Shown here: one piece after another, positions 1-8,770 of the stretch | How the letters are laid out: each line of letters begins with the position of its first letter | Position numbering within the stretch: position 1 is the stretch's first letter | Origin: an uncultured Pseudomonadales bacterium | GTDB lineage: Bacteria > Pseudomonadota > Gammaproteobacteria > Pseudomonadales > Azotimanducaceae | DNA length: 64,000 nt | Assembly (NCBI GenBank): GCA_958296405.1 | Contig: OY282519.1 | Location: 3,270,132-3,334,131, forward strand | Direction of reading: 5' to 3' | Translations under genes and position numbers: made by a program | The notes under the pieces: model-generated | What the model was told of the DNA's origin: nothing | Seen by the model: only the letters and a program-made list of their open reading frames with translations | Database searches by the model: none

Positions 1-394
1 CAGAAGGAGCGCTGATGGTGGCAACGCCAGATGCAGTGCTCGGCGTTTGCTTCGGCATGGTTGTGTCGACTCCTAGTGGTTGGCGTGCCAGCCGCTGCCT
101 CGGCCGAGGCAACCGCCATCCAAGCGCAGCCCGCGCCCTCGCTTCGGCCACGAGGCGTTAGGCTGCCACGCAAATGGTCTTTTGTACAGCATTAAGCCAT
201 CAACGCTATGTGAGCACAAACTCACGGCCTGAGTCTAATGTCGCGTGAGCATGAACGTGCGCCGGGTCTCCACACTCGGCGGATGATCTTGACACTTTGA
301 GCGAGCGTTGGCGACTCGGCTGGCACTTGCTGGGCGGTTTCGCCGGCAACCGTATATGCTTTGCGGGGGTGGTCAAGAGTGGAAGGGGGCACCG
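1..394. other. Left-edge region without a supported gene
   Basis: I see no convincing gene here. An ATG at 15 follows an AGAAGGAG Shine-Dalgarno-like stretch and opens a 48-codon frame ending at 161, but the peptide is Arg/Ala-rich with no recognisable motif, so it is not called. A TATATGCT stretch at 353-360 could be the -10 region of the phosphotransferase gene that starts at 395. The opposite-strand open frame across this region is a shadow of that gene. Confidence 0.5.
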
Positions 395-1447
395 ATGAGC
401 GACGTGGAGATCACGCCGGTGCGCGAGGCGCATCGCTTTGATGAGGACGCCTTGCACGGCTATCTGAGCGAGCGCGTCGCCGGCTACGCGGGGCCGCTGC
501 GGGTGAGGCAGTTCGAGGGCGGGCAGAGCAACCCCACGTTCCTGCTCGAAGCGGCCAGCGGCGCCTATGTGATGCGCAAGCAGCCGCCCGGCGTCCTGTT
601 GCCGTCCGCGCATCAGGTAGACCGCGAGTACCGCGTGATGGACGCGCTCGGTGCCACCGGCGTGCCCGTGCCACAGATGCATGCGCTGTGCGAAGACCCG
701 GCCGTCATCGGCACCAAGTTCTATGTGATGGAGCATGTGGATGGGCGGCTCGTCACCAACACCCTGATGCCGGGCTTCGACCCGGCTGAACGCCGCGCGG
801 TGTACATGGACATGGTGGCGATCTTGGCGCGGCTGCATGAAGTGAACCCGGCGGCGGTGGGCTTGGCGGAGTTCGGGCGCCCCGGCAACTACTTCGCCCG
901 TCAAGTGAGCCGGTGGTCGAAGCAGTACCTCGCCTCCGAGACGGAGACCATCGAGGCGATGAACAACTTGATCGAGTGGCTGCCGCAAAACTTGCCGGCG
1001 GATGTGCCGCCAGTGGTTGTGCATGGCGATTACCGGCTCGGCAACCTGCTGCTGCATCCGAGCGAGCCGCGCGTGGTCGCCATCCTCGATTGGGAACTCT
1101 CCACGTTGGGCGATGGCTTGGCGGACTTGGGCTATTGGCTGCAAGAGCGGCATGGCGACCCTGCCGACGAGGCCGGCCTGCCCGGCGCGGACATCGAGGC
1201 GCTCGGCATCCCCACGGAAGAAGAAGTCCTAGAGGCGTATTGCGCGGCGCGGGGCATTGACCGCGTCGAGAACTGGAACTTCTACATCGCGTACAACATG
1301 TTCCGCTCGGCGGGTATCGTCCAAGGCGTGTACAAGCGCGGCTTGGACGGCAACGCGAGCTCCGAGAAGGCCCTTGAGCACGCCGGCGCGGCACGGCGGC
1401 GCTCCGAACAAGGGTGGGCGCTCGTGGAGGAGATGCTGCGCGGCTGA
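395..1447 (+). CDS. Phosphotransferase family protein (APH/ACAD10-like kinase fold)
   Basis: A 350-aa protein of the aminoglycoside phosphotransferase/choline kinase fold, close to the stand-alone ACAD10/11 N-terminal-type kinases common in lipid-degrading Proteobacteria. Visible signatures are GGQSNPTF (nucleotide-binding loop), the catalytic VVHGDYRLGNLL stretch (Brenner motif HGDxxxxN) and AILDWELSTLGD, which supplies the metal-binding Asp. The ATG at 395 is chosen because it follows a GGAAGGGGGC ribosome-binding stretch; a frame open from 308 adds residues unlike the family. The substrate cannot be read from sequence. The family is often found with acyl-CoA dehydrogenases and fits a hydroxy-acyl phosphorylation role, which is an inference. 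It is monocistronic here. Confidence 0.88.
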   Translation: MSDVEITPVREAHRFDEDALHGYLSERVAGYAGPLRVRQFEGGQSNPTFLLEAASGAYVMRKQPPGVLLPSAHQVDREYRVMDALGATGVPVPQMHALCEDPAVIGTKFYVMEHVDGRLVTNTLMPGFDPAERRAVYMDMVAILARLHEVNPAAVGLAEFGRPGNYFARQVSRWSKQYLASETETIEAMNNLIEWLPQNLPADVPPVVVHGDYRLGNLLLHPSEPRVVAILDWELSTLGDGLADLGYWLQERHGDPADEAGLPGADIEALGIPTEEEVLEAYCAARGIDRVENWNFYIAYNMFRSAGIVQGVYKRGLDGNASSEKALEHAGAARRRSEQGWALVEEMLRG

Positions 1448-1630
1448 CGGAACGGCGGGGATCGACCCAATCTCGGATTCACCAAGGAACGGCCGTAGCG
1501 GCGGCCGAGCGTCAAACATCTTTCGGCACACACGGTGAACGTCATCGTCTATGTTTGCTTGTTGTCGAAGGATCAGCCGCGGAACGCTGCACACGGCTGA
1601 CGCCAACCAGTGGAATGTTGGAGGCCGACA

Positions 1631-1822
1631 TTGTTAAGAGCGAGATTCGTGTACTGGAAACAGGACGAAATGTGGCTGGGCTACTTCCAAGAGCATCCAG
1701 ACTATTGGACGCAGGGCGAAACGCTCGAAGACCTTAAGGAGCACTTGCGCGACCTCCACGCGGATTTAGCCAGCGGAACGATAGCGGGCATCCGCAGGGT
1801 CGACGAATTGGCCATCGCCTAG
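1631..1822 (+). CDS. Solitary HicB-like antitoxin-family protein
   Basis: About 63 aa with the HicB layout: a short beta-rich N-terminus (RFVYWKQDEMWLGYFQEHPDYW), TQGETLEDLKEHLRDLHADL, then a short acidic tail. This is the partial RNase H-like fold of type II HicB antitoxins. I favour the TTG start at 1631 because GGAGG at 1620-1624 sits six bases upstream; an in-frame GTG at 1610 is the alternative. HicB proteins normally pair with a HicA mRNA interferase, but no HicA-like frame is visible on either side, so this is an orphan, either a remnant or a self-standing regulator. A second HicB-like gene lies at 50415. Confidence 0.72.
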   Translation: MLRARFVYWKQDEMWLGYFQEHPDYWTQGETLEDLKEHLRDLHADLASGTIAGIRRVDELAIA

Positions 1823-1942
1823 TCCTGAAGTGCCGCCACCGCCCGTGTCGAGACTTGGCGCTTCGGTGCGACCTCCCCGCAGAACGAAGGCATGGCCATC
1901 CGTCTGGCGCGGGCGGCGCCGCCCCGCCCGCGACGGCTACCC

Positions 1943-2977
1943 CTAAAGCATCTCGTTGGCAACGAGCTCCAACGCTTCGCCGCTGCCGCCGCCGATGAGC
2001 ATCGTGCTCACGCTGCCGGACGCGCCGGCCTGCTTCCAGCGCTGCAGGCGTTCGCGGATGCGGCCGGCGGGGCCGACGAGGTGGCAGGCGTCGATGAGTT
2101 CCGCCGGCACCGCTGCCATCGCTTCGTCGCGGCGGCCAGCCAAGTACAAGTCCTGAATCTTCACCGCCGCGTCCTCGAAGCCTAGGCGCTTGGCGTAGTC
2201 GTTGTAGAAGTTCTTGTTGCGGGCGCCCATGCCACCGATGTAGAGGGCCATGTTGCCCCGCAGCGGCATCATGCACGCTTCCACGCTGTCGCCCATGGCC
2301 AACGTGACGAACGGCGCCACGTCGAACTCCGTGCGCGAGCGGCCTCCGGCAGCTAACCCTTGGTTGATCGGCTCGTCGAGCACGGCGGACTTCTCTGGAT
2401 CCATCCAGATTGGGAAGACGCCGTCCGCCACTTCGGCCGCGGCGCGCACCCCGCGCGGCGTGATGTTCGCCGCGTAGATGGGAATGTCCTCCTCGCAGTG
2501 CAGGATGCTCTTCAGCGGCTTGCCCAAGCCAGTGGCGCCGGCGCCCGTGTAGGGCAACTGATACTGCTCGCCATCAAAAGTCGCCGGCGCTTCGCGGGCA
2601 ATGATCTGCTTGACGATGCGCACATACTCCTTGAGCCGCGTGATGGGCTTGCCGTATGGAACGCCGTGCCAGCCTTCCACCACCTGCGGGCCAGAAGCGC
2701 CGAGGCCCAAGATGAAGCGCCCGCCGGAGAGTTCGGCCAAGGACATGGCCGTCATCGCGGCCATCGCTGGGGAGCGCGCCGGCATCTGCATGATGGCCGT
2801 GCCGACCTTGATCTTCTCTGTTTGCGCGAGAATCCAAGCCGCTGGCACCACCGCATCGGCGCCATACGCCTCCGCCGTCCACACGCTGTCGTAGCCCAGC
2901 GCCTCCGCATGGCGGATGTGATCCAAGGGGATGCTGAGTTTGCGGCCGCCATAGCCGCCGATCAGGCCCAGTTTCAT
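1943..2977 (-). CDS. LLM-class flavin-dependent oxidoreductase
   Basis: A 344-aa luciferase-like TIM-barrel protein. It begins MKLGLIGGYGGRK, followed by HAEALGYDSVWTAEAYG, KVGTAIMQMPARSP and LSGGRFILGLGASGPQVVEGWHGVPY, the signature series of the F420/FMN-dependent LLM subfamily. It probably reduces or oxidises a small carbonyl or alcohol substrate using reduced flavin or F420, but neither cofactor nor substrate can be fixed from sequence. The start follows a strong AGGAGG six bases upstream on the minus strand. Its length is typical of the family. The small glutaredoxin-like gene lies upstream on the same strand, 51 bp away, so the two may be co-transcribed. Confidence 0.88.
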   Translation of the reverse strand: MKLGLIGGYGGRKLSIPLDHIRHAEALGYDSVWTAEAYGADAVVPAAWILAQTEKIKVGTAIMQMPARSPAMAAMTAMSLAELSGGRFILGLGASGPQVVEGWHGVPYGKPITRLKEYVRIVKQIIAREAPATFDGEQYQLPYTGAGATGLGKPLKSILHCEEDIPIYAANITPRGVRAAAEVADGVFPIWMDPEKSAVLDEPINQGLAAGGRSRTEFDVAPFVTLAMGDSVEACMMPLRGNMALYIGGMGARNKNFYNDYAKRLGFEDAAVKIQDLYLAGRRDEAMAAVPAELIDACHLVGPAGRIRERLQRWKQAGASGSVSTMLIGGGSGEALELVANEML

Positions 2978-3028
2978 GGGGCGCCTCCTTTGAACATTGC
3001 TGAAACGTGAAGCTTCTCGCGCCGGCCC

Positions 3029-3283
3029 TCATGGGGATGCGCGCGAGCGCAAGTAACTGATGATGTCCGCGGATTCGTAGAGCCAGCGTTCCGCGCCATC
3101 CGCCTCGATTTTGAGGCAAGGCACGGTGGCGCGGCCGCCGCCAGCCATGAGTTCGCCGCGGGCGCCGGCATCGTTGAACGTGTCCCGCATGGGGACGTCC
3201 AGCCTCGCTTCCGCCAAGAACGTTTGCACACGGCGGCAGAAGGGACACCAATCGTCTTTGTAGAGGGTGTAGCGCTCGACCAT
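3029..3283 (-). CDS. Glutaredoxin/GST N-terminal-like thioredoxin-fold protein
   Basis: An 84-aa single-domain protein. It begins MVERYTLYKDDWCPFCRRV, so the redox motif is CPFC near residue 13. ATVPCL supplies the cis-proline loop, and the C-terminus (SADIISYLRSR) resembles the end of the GST N-terminal/glutaredoxin domain. It probably reduces disulfides or glutathionylated proteins in the cytoplasm. An ATG at 3292 would add three residues. It is transcribed divergently from the DsbA-like gene at 3311, with under 30 bp between the starts, so their promoters overlap. Two opposed thiol-redox genes suggest shared control, which is an inference. Confidence 0.8.
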   Translation of the reverse strand: MVERYTLYKDDWCPFCRRVQTFLAEARLDVPMRDTFNDAGARGELMAGGGRATVPCLKIEADGAERWLYESADIISYLRSRASP

Positions 3284-3310
3284 GCAGTTCATTGTGGCAC
3301 AATCAACGGC

Positions 3311-4021
3311 ATGGCTGACAGGGGCGCATCGCGTCGCAAGCGCCAAGCAGGCGTGCAGGCCGCGCGCCGCGCCATCGTGGGCGCCGTGGCGCTCGTCGCG
3401 GTGGCCTTGGGCGGCATTGGCCTCTACTACGGCACTGGCATCGGCGTCGGCGAGGCCGCGCAGGGGCAGCACTACCAAGTGATCGACGCCGCCGCGGCCA
3501 ACTCCGGCGACGTGGAAGTGGTCGAGTACTTCTCCTACGCCTGCATCCACTGCTGGAACTTCGATCCGTTGGTGGACGAATTCGCCGCGGCGCTGCCCGA
3601 AGGGGCCGTGCTGCGGCGCACCCATGTGTATTACAGCGGCCTCGCGCTCCTGGCGCGGGCACACGCCGCGCTGTCGTTGACCGACGCCGCGGCGACCAAC
3701 CATCAGCGCATCTTCCGCGCCATCCACGATCGGCAGCGCCAGTTCGCCAGCGCCGAGGCCATTGCTGAATTCGTGGACGGCCACGGCATCAGCGCCGATG
3801 CCTTTCTGGCGCTGTTGGATTCGCCGCGCGTCGCGCGCGTGGTCGCCGAGAACGATGCGGCGGCGCGTGCCGCCGGCGTGGTCGCCGTGCCGGCGCTGGT
3901 GGTGGCCGACAAGTACGTCGTGAACATGGACGTTGGGCGCAAGCAGGCGTTGGCCATCGCAGGAGAGCTGGTGCGGCGCGAGCTGGACGAACGCGCTGCG
4001 GCCGGCGCCGACAGCGCATGA
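3311..4021 (+). CDS. DsbA-like membrane-anchored thiol:disulfide oxidoreductase
   Basis: A 236-aa protein. An Arg/Lys-rich N-terminus is followed by one hydrophobic segment (about residues 20-42), so the catalytic domain should face the periplasm. The active site CIHC lies in YFSYACIHCWNFDP, and VVAVPALVV gives the cis-proline. The helical insert and overall length match the DsbA/TlpA-like DSBA family. Expected role: disulfide formation or transfer in exported proteins. A CACAAT hexamer seven bases upstream of the ATG is a candidate -10. Dimerisation or a DsbB partner cannot be judged here; no dsbB is in the window. Confidence 0.88.
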   Translation: MADRGASRRKRQAGVQAARRAIVGAVALVAVALGGIGLYYGTGIGVGEAAQGQHYQVIDAAAANSGDVEVVEYFSYACIHCWNFDPLVDEFAAALPEGAVLRRTHVYYSGLALLARAHAALSLTDAAATNHQRIFRAIHDRQRQFASAEAIAEFVDGHGISADAFLALLDSPRVARVVAENDAAARAAGVVAVPALVVADKYVVNMDVGRKQALAIAGELVRRELDERAAAGADSA

Positions 4022-4130
4022 ACAGCATGACGGCGGGGCGCCGCGGCTTGGCGCCACTTGGAAGGCCTTAAGGCCGCGCGGCGTGAGCGAGCGGCCAGCG
4101 TCGGCTGCTCACGGCAAGCGCCGCTGCCAT

Positions 4131-4136
4131 TACAAT
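4131..4136 (+). promoter_or_regulatory. Candidate -10 element of FKBP gene
   Basis: The hexamer TACAAT is preceded by AT and has no clear -35. It lies 28 bases before the ATG at 4165 and overlaps an upstream in-frame ATG at 4135. That arrangement supports the downstream start codon. Confidence 0.45.
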
Positions 4137-4164
4137 GGCCGCATGTTGCCCAGAGAATGCGCCC

Positions 4165-4680
4165 ATGCCCCATCGCCTCGCTTGCCGATCGGCTCGTCCA
4201 CTCCGCTTCGCCGCGGCCTTGCTCGCGGCCGTTGCGCTATCCGGCTGCCAAGACAGCGCCCCGCCGGCAGCCGAGCCGTCTGACGGCGACGCGGCCAAGC
4301 CAATGAACGGCGCGACATTCCAAGCCGAGAACGCCCAGCGCGAAGGCGTGGTGACGCTGCCTTCCGGCCTGCAATACGAAGTGCTGGCCGAAGGCGATGG
4401 CGCCACCCCCGGCGCCACCGACCGCGTGGTCACCCACTACCATGGCACGTTGATCGACGGCACCGTGTTCGACAGCTCGGTGGAGCGGGGCCAACCCGCC
4501 ACGTTTCCCGTGAACGGCGTGATCGCCGGCTGGACAGAAGCGCTGCAGCTCATGCAGGAAGGCGACAAGTGGCGGCTCGTCCTGCCACCCGAGCTCGCCT
4601 ATGGCGAGCGCGGCGCCGGGCAGCAAATCGGCCCCAACGCAACGCTGGTGTTCGAGGTGGAACTGCTTGAGGTGAAATAG
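4165..4680 (+). CDS. FKBP-type peptidyl-prolyl cis-trans isomerase, lipoprotein
   Basis: A 171-aa protein. A basic N-terminus is followed by a hydrophobic stretch ending in the lipobox LSGC, so it is probably a lipoprotein of the envelope. A low-complexity linker ([14 protein letters not shown]) leads into the FKBP domain: [65 protein letters not shown] and [11 protein letters not shown]. All the usual rotamase-pocket landmarks are visible. It resembles FkpA/Mip-like folding factors but lacks their long helical dimerisation arm. The start at 4165 is preferred over ATG 4135 because it gives a clean signal peptide. Confidence 0.92.
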   Translation: MPHRLACRSARPLRFAAALLAAVALSGCQDSAPPAAEPSDGDAAKPMNGATFQAENAQREGVVTLPSGLQYEVLAEGDGATPGATDRVVTHYHGTLIDGTVFDSSVERGQPATFPVNGVIAGWTEALQLMQEGDKWRLVLPPELAYGERGAGQQIGPNATLVFEVELLEVK

Positions 4681-4695
4681 CGCCGGCCTAGCCCA

Positions 4696-4735
4696 CGCCG
4701 CGGCGATCCGCCGCGCACCGATCGAGGCCGCGGCG
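4696..4735. terminator. GC-rich hairpin between convergent genes
   Basis: CGCCGCGG at 4696-4703 can pair with CCGCGGCG at 4728-4735 across a 24-base loop, in the gap between the convergent FKBP and SCP2-like genes. There is no T-tract on either side, so this is only a possible bidirectional terminator. Confidence 0.3.
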
Positions 4736-4757
4736 GGGAGTAAGCCCCGCCCGGAAC

Positions 4758-5168
4758 TCAGGCCGTGATCACGGCCAGCCGATTGTGCAGTTCCGAGAGA
4801 TACGGTGGCAGTTGCGACATGTCTCCTTGGATTTCCCCGGCGCTTTCGTCGACGGGCCGCTCCGCGAGTTGCGCCAAGAGTTCCGGCGTGTAGACAAGGC
4901 GCGCGCCAGGCAGGCTGGCCTCGTAGTCCGCGCGGATGACAATGTCCGCGTCCGACATTTCGCCCGCGGCCACTTGCGCCGTCTTGCCGTCGACGACGAA
5001 GTGCCACGCCGCCACGTCGCCGCCGGCGAGGTGCGTCGGTGCGCTCGTGAACGCTTCCGAGACGGCCACCCGCTTGCCGGCTTCGCCATGCGCGGCCGTC
5101 AACTCTTCGAGGATCTGCCGGGCGTACCCGATCCAAGCCGCGCTCACGAATTCAACCTTCTCGCTCAC
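4758..5168 (-). CDS. SCP2-like sterol-carrier domain protein
   Basis: A 136-aa protein that is one alpha/beta domain: WIGYARQILEELTAAHGEAGKRVAVSEAFTSAP, then WHFVVDGKTAQVAAGEMSDADIVIRADYE. The VDGK...AD..I.AD pattern is that of SCP2 lipid-binding domains. Expected role: binding acyl or sterol-like ligands in the cytoplasm, consistent with the adjacent CoA transferase. A GTG start at 5168 is chosen because GGAGGAAGACA precedes it directly; the frame stays open further upstream without a comparable ribosome site. It is divergent from the CoA transferase at 5274. The family call rests on pattern only. Confidence 0.65.
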   Translation of the reverse strand: MSEKVEFVSAAWIGYARQILEELTAAHGEAGKRVAVSEAFTSAPTHLAGGDVAAWHFVVDGKTAQVAAGEMSDADIVIRADYEASLPGARLVYTPELLAQLAERPVDESAGEIQGDMSQLPPYLSELHNRLAVITA

Positions 5169-5273
5169 TGTCTTCCTCCACCTTGTTGTTGGGGCAACGC
5201 CACGCGGTTGCGTTTGCAGTTCCCGCACAGTTGACGATGCTAGCCTATGCAGGCCGCGCTAGGAGGGCTTCCG

Positions 5274-6443
5274 ATGACTGCACCGTTGCAAGGGCTCAAG
5301 GTGGTGGACTTGACCAGCATGGTCTCCGGCCCCTACGCGACGCAGCTCTTGGCGGACCAAGGCGCGGATGTGGTGAAGGTCGAAACGCCCACTGGCGACC
5401 TCATGCGCTACGCGGGGCCGGCCCGCGGCGGCATGAGCGCCGTGTTCTTGACGAATAACCGCGGCAAGCGCTCCCTTGTGCTAGACCTGAAAAAGGCCGA
5501 AGCCATGTCCATCCTGAAGGCGCTCATCGCCACCGCGGATGCCCTGGTGCAGAACTTCCGGCCCGGCGCCGCAGAGCGCATGGGCATCGGCGAAGACGCC
5601 GTGCGCGCCATCAAGCCCAACATCGTGTACGCCTCCATCAGCGGCTTCGGCGAGACCGGCCCCTACGCCAGCAAGCGCGTGTACGACCCGGTGATCCAAG
5701 CGCTCTCCGGCGTGATGGCCGTCCAAGGCAGTGCCAGTTCGCCACGCTACATGCGCACGATTCTGCCGGACAAGCTCACCGCGATGACCGTGGCGCAAGC
5801 CATCACCGCGGCGCTGTTGGGCAGGGAACGGACTGGCCAAGGCGATCATGTGAAGGTGGCGATGCTCGATGCCACGGTAGCCTGGATGTGGCCCGACGCC
5901 ATGATCAACCACACGTTGGTGGGCGCCGGCGTCTCGGCGCCGCTCTCCATGGATGCCTACGACTCCGCCTTCGAGACGCAAGACGGCCACATCGTCGCGT
6001 TCGCCGCATCCGACGACGAATGGCATGGGCTGGCGCGCGCCCTGAACCGCCCAGAACTGACCAAAGACCCGCGTTTCAAGACCCTCGCGGACCGCGCCGC
6101 GCACTTTCCCGAACTCTTCGAGATGCTGGGCGCTGCGTTCCGCGAGCACACCTCCGCCGAGTGGCTGGCGCGGCTGGATGCGGAGCAAGTGCCCTGCGCC
6201 CCGGTGCAATCCGTCGAAGACTTGTTCACAGACGCCCAGATCGCGGCCAACGGGCTCATCGTCGAACACGAGCACCCGGAAGCCGGCGCCACGCGCCAAC
6301 CCCGGCCGGCGGCGCGCTTCCACACCCATGCGCTGGACGCCGGCGCACCGGCGCCGGGGCTCGGCGAGCATACGGAGGAAATCCTCGGCGAACTCGGCGT
6401 AGGGGACGTTGCGGGTTTGCGTGAACGCGGCGCGGTGGCTTAG
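5274..6443 (+). CDS. CoA transferase, CaiB/BaiF family III
   Basis: A 389-aa family III CoA transferase. Landmarks: LKVVDLTSMVSGPYATQLLADQGADVVKVETPTGD, then GKRSLVLDLKKAEA, VQNFRPGAAERMGI and YASISGFGETGPYA. The Asp of DAT in MLDATVAWMW is the likely catalytic residue that forms the CoA thioester intermediate. It transfers CoA between an acyl-CoA and a carboxylate; the substrate is unknown. The ATG follows AGGAGGGCTTCCG. The SCP2-like gene runs the other way upstream, and glcF converges from downstream. Confidence 0.92.
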   Translation: MTAPLQGLKVVDLTSMVSGPYATQLLADQGADVVKVETPTGDLMRYAGPARGGMSAVFLTNNRGKRSLVLDLKKAEAMSILKALIATADALVQNFRPGAAERMGIGEDAVRAIKPNIVYASISGFGETGPYASKRVYDPVIQALSGVMAVQGSASSPRYMRTILPDKLTAMTVAQAITAALLGRERTGQGDHVKVAMLDATVAWMWPDAMINHTLVGAGVSAPLSMDAYDSAFETQDGHIVAFAASDDEWHGLARALNRPELTKDPRFKTLADRAAHFPELFEMLGAAFREHTSAEWLARLDAEQVPCAPVQSVEDLFTDAQIAANGLIVEHEHPEAGATRQPRPAARFHTHALDAGAPAPGLGEHTEEILGELGVGDVAGLRERGAVA

Positions 6444-6467
6444 GCGCCGCTCGATGCCCCTAGGGAG

Positions 6468-7655
6468 CTAGCCCAGCAACTCCACCCAATGCATGACCGG
6501 AATGTCCGTCGCCGCGCGCAGGTGTAGCTGGCAGCCGATGTTCGCCGTGGCCACAACATCCGGGCGGTGCTCCGTGAGCGCCTCGATCTTGCGGCCCTGC
6601 AAGGCAGTGGCGATGTCCGGCTGCAGCACGGAATACGCGCCGGCGGCGCCGCAACAAAGGTGCCCGTCGCGCACCGGCACGAGCTCGTAGCCGGCGCGGG
6701 TGAGCAGCGTTTCCACTTGGCCGGTGAGCCGCTGGCCGTGCTGCAGCGTGCAGGGAGCGTGCCAAGCGACGCGGCGAAACTCCGTGTGGCGCTTGAACTC
6801 GAAACCTTCCAGCAGCTCTGCCACGTCGCACACCTTGCTGGCGAAGGCGTACGCGGCAGCAACGCTTTGTTCGTCTTCCGCAAGCGTTTGGGCATAGCTC
6901 TTAAGCGTGACGCCGCAGCCGCTGGCGGTGGACACGATGTGCTCCACGCCCTGCCACGGCAGCTCCTCAAGATTGCTACGCATGGCGACGCGGGCCGCTT
7001 CGGCATCGCCCAGGTGCAGCGCCAAGGCACCGCAGCAGCCTTCGCCGTCTGCCATTTGCGCGACCACGCCCCGCGCCTTGAGCAGGCTGGCCAAGTGCGT
7101 GTTCACCTGTGGCGTTATCACGCTCTGCACGCAGCCGCCAAGCAGCAGCACGCTGGACGCTTCGCTGGACGCCGCATGTGGCGGTGCCGGCGACGGCGTG
7201 GCGATCAGCGCCCGCAGCGGCTCTGGCGCGAAGCGACGGAAGGCAACGCCTAGGCGCAGCCAAGCGCGCAGCCGCGCTGGAAAGGGCACCACCGCCTTCA
7301 GCCAACGTCGCTGCAGGCGCTCAAACCAAGTTCTTGGCACGGCGTCTTCGACGATGTCGCGGCCGATTTCCAATAGTTCGCCGTAGCGCACGCCGGACGG
7401 GCAAGTCGTTTCGCAGGCGCGGCAGGTGAGGCAGCGATCGAGGTGGGTTTGCGCGGTGGCGTTGGCGACGCCGGCCTCCAGCATTTCCTTGATGAGGTAG
7501 ATGCGCCCGCGCGGCCCGTCTAGCTCATCGCCGAGCAACTGATAGGTCGGGCAGGTGGCGTTGCAGAAGCCGCAATGCACGCAGGAACGCAGGATGTCGT
7601 TGGCGCGGGCGCCGGCCGGCGTGGCGAGCGCCGCGGCCGGCAAGTTAGTGCGCAT
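6468..7655 (-). CDS. glcF: Glycolate oxidase iron-sulfur subunit GlcF
   Basis: A 395-aa protein with two ferredoxin-type 4Fe-4S motifs, CVHCGFCNATCP (near residue 25) and CLTCRACETTCP (near residue 75). Two CCG-type domains follow, with GEGCCGAL and GHLCCGAAG. GlcF passes electrons from the flavin subunits GlcD/GlcE towards the quinone pool as glycolate is oxidised to glyoxylate. It is the last gene of a glcD-glcE-glcF run on the minus strand and overlaps glcE by 11 bp. No malate synthase (glcB) or glcC regulator is adjacent. Confidence 0.94.
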   Translation of the reverse strand: MRTNLPAAALATPAGARANDILRSCVHCGFCNATCPTYQLLGDELDGPRGRIYLIKEMLEAGVANATAQTHLDRCLTCRACETTCPSGVRYGELLEIGRDIVEDAVPRTWFERLQRRWLKAVVPFPARLRAWLRLGVAFRRFAPEPLRALIATPSPAPPHAASSEASSVLLLGGCVQSVITPQVNTHLASLLKARGVVAQMADGEGCCGALALHLGDAEAARVAMRSNLEELPWQGVEHIVSTASGCGVTLKSYAQTLAEDEQSVAAAYAFASKVCDVAELLEGFEFKRHTEFRRVAWHAPCTLQHGQRLTGQVETLLTRAGYELVPVRDGHLCCGAAGAYSVLQPDIATALQGRKIEALTEHRPDVVATANIGCQLHLRAATDIPVMHWVELLG

Positions 7656-8769
7656 CGTTCATGACGTGCGGGTTCAGGATGCCGTTAGGGTCAAACGCGG
7701 CCTTGATGCGCTGCATGGCCGCGCGCACAGACGCAGAACGCTTGGGCCATCCGCCACCATGAAACGGCGCGGCGAAACCGCCTAACGCCTGCGCCCGCGC
7801 TTGCACCTGCTCGGCGTCCAAGGCGGTGCGCCACCACGCTTGGGCGCCGGCCCACTCCACGAGCGCACCCGTCTCGGTGAACACGGCGCCACGCGGCAGA
7901 GACAGTCGCCACAAAGTCGGGCCGGCCTCGGCTGCGGCGGCGTGAGGTGTACCCGCGTGGTCTGCGGCCGCCTCGGCTGCAGCGACATCGGTGGCGGCGG
8001 CTTCGGCAAAGAACGGCTGCGCATGATCGCGCACGGCGTCGAAGAAGGCGTCGCCCTCCTCTTCGACATCCAGCGGCAACGCCTCGCAGGCGCGCCGGAC
8101 GCCGGCTTCGCTGCCGGCCACGCGCACACGCAGCACCCCATCCACATGGCAGGTGGCCGTCACCGGGAGCGGCTGGCGCAGCAGGCGCTGGCAAGTGCTG
8201 GCCGCAGCCTCGGCGGAGCAGGCGCTGGCCAGCGTCGTCACCGCCTCCGGCCGCGGCTGGACGCGCACCGTCACCTCAAGCAACAGCCCCAGCGTGCCGA
8301 AGGCGCCCACCATCAGCCTCGACACGTCGTAGCCGGCCACGTTCTTCAACACCTGCCCGCCAAAGGCGAGGCGCTGCCCCGTCCCGTTGACGATGTTCGC
8401 GCCCAGCACGGCGTCTCGCGTGGCGCCAAGCCACGGCCTTCCAGGGCCGGAGAACCCTGCCGCCACCGCCCCGCCGAACGTGCCGCCGCCACCAAACCTG
8501 GGCGGGTCGAAGGGCAGCATTTGCCCCTCGGCGGCCAGCGCGGTCGAGAGTTCCTGCAATGACGTGCCGCAACGCGCGGTGACGACCAACTCGTCCGGGC
8601 GATAGTCCACGATGCCGGTGTGGCTCCGAGTGGCAAGCGGCGCACCGGGGCCGCAGCCAGTCAGATGCGCCTTGCTGTCGCCACCGCGCAGGTAGAGCTC
8701 CCGCCCTGCGTGGTTCGCTTCCGCCACAGCCGCTGCGAGCGACCCCGCGCTGTCGCACCCAGCAGCCAC
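7645..8769 (-). CDS. glcE: Glycolate oxidase FAD-binding subunit GlcE
   Basis: A 374-aa FAD-linked PCMH-fold protein: LYLRGGDSKAHLTG, YRPDELVVTARCGTSLQEL, GTFGGAVAAGFSGPGRPWLGATRD and LKNVAGYDVSRLMVGAFGTLGLLLEVT. These are the FAD-binding landmarks of GlcE. The GTG at 8769 is chosen because it begins one base after the glcD stop; an ATG at 8817 would overlap glcD by 47 bp. There is an Ala/Glu-rich low-conservation stretch around residues 240-275. It works with GlcD and GlcF at the inner membrane. Confidence 0.92.
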   Translation of the reverse strand: MAAGCDSAGSLAAAVAEANHAGRELYLRGGDSKAHLTGCGPGAPLATRSHTGIVDYRPDELVVTARCGTSLQELSTALAAEGQMLPFDPPRFGGGGTFGGAVAAGFSGPGRPWLGATRDAVLGANIVNGTGQRLAFGGQVLKNVAGYDVSRLMVGAFGTLGLLLEVTVRVQPRPEAVTTLASACSAEAAASTCQRLLRQPLPVTATCHVDGVLRVRVAGSEAGVRRACEALPLDVEEEGDAFFDAVRDHAQPFFAEAAATDVAAAEAAADHAGTPHAAAAEAGPTLWRLSLPRGAVFTETGALVEWAGAQAWWRTALDAEQVQARAQALGGFAAPFHGGGWPKRSASVRAAMQRIKAAFDPNGILNPHVMNDAH

Positions 8770-8770
8770 G

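Noticed and set aside
206-1153. Long minus-strand open frame (315 codons)
   Set aside because: Antisense shadow of the phosphotransferase gene; His/Arg/Gly-rich with no family pattern.
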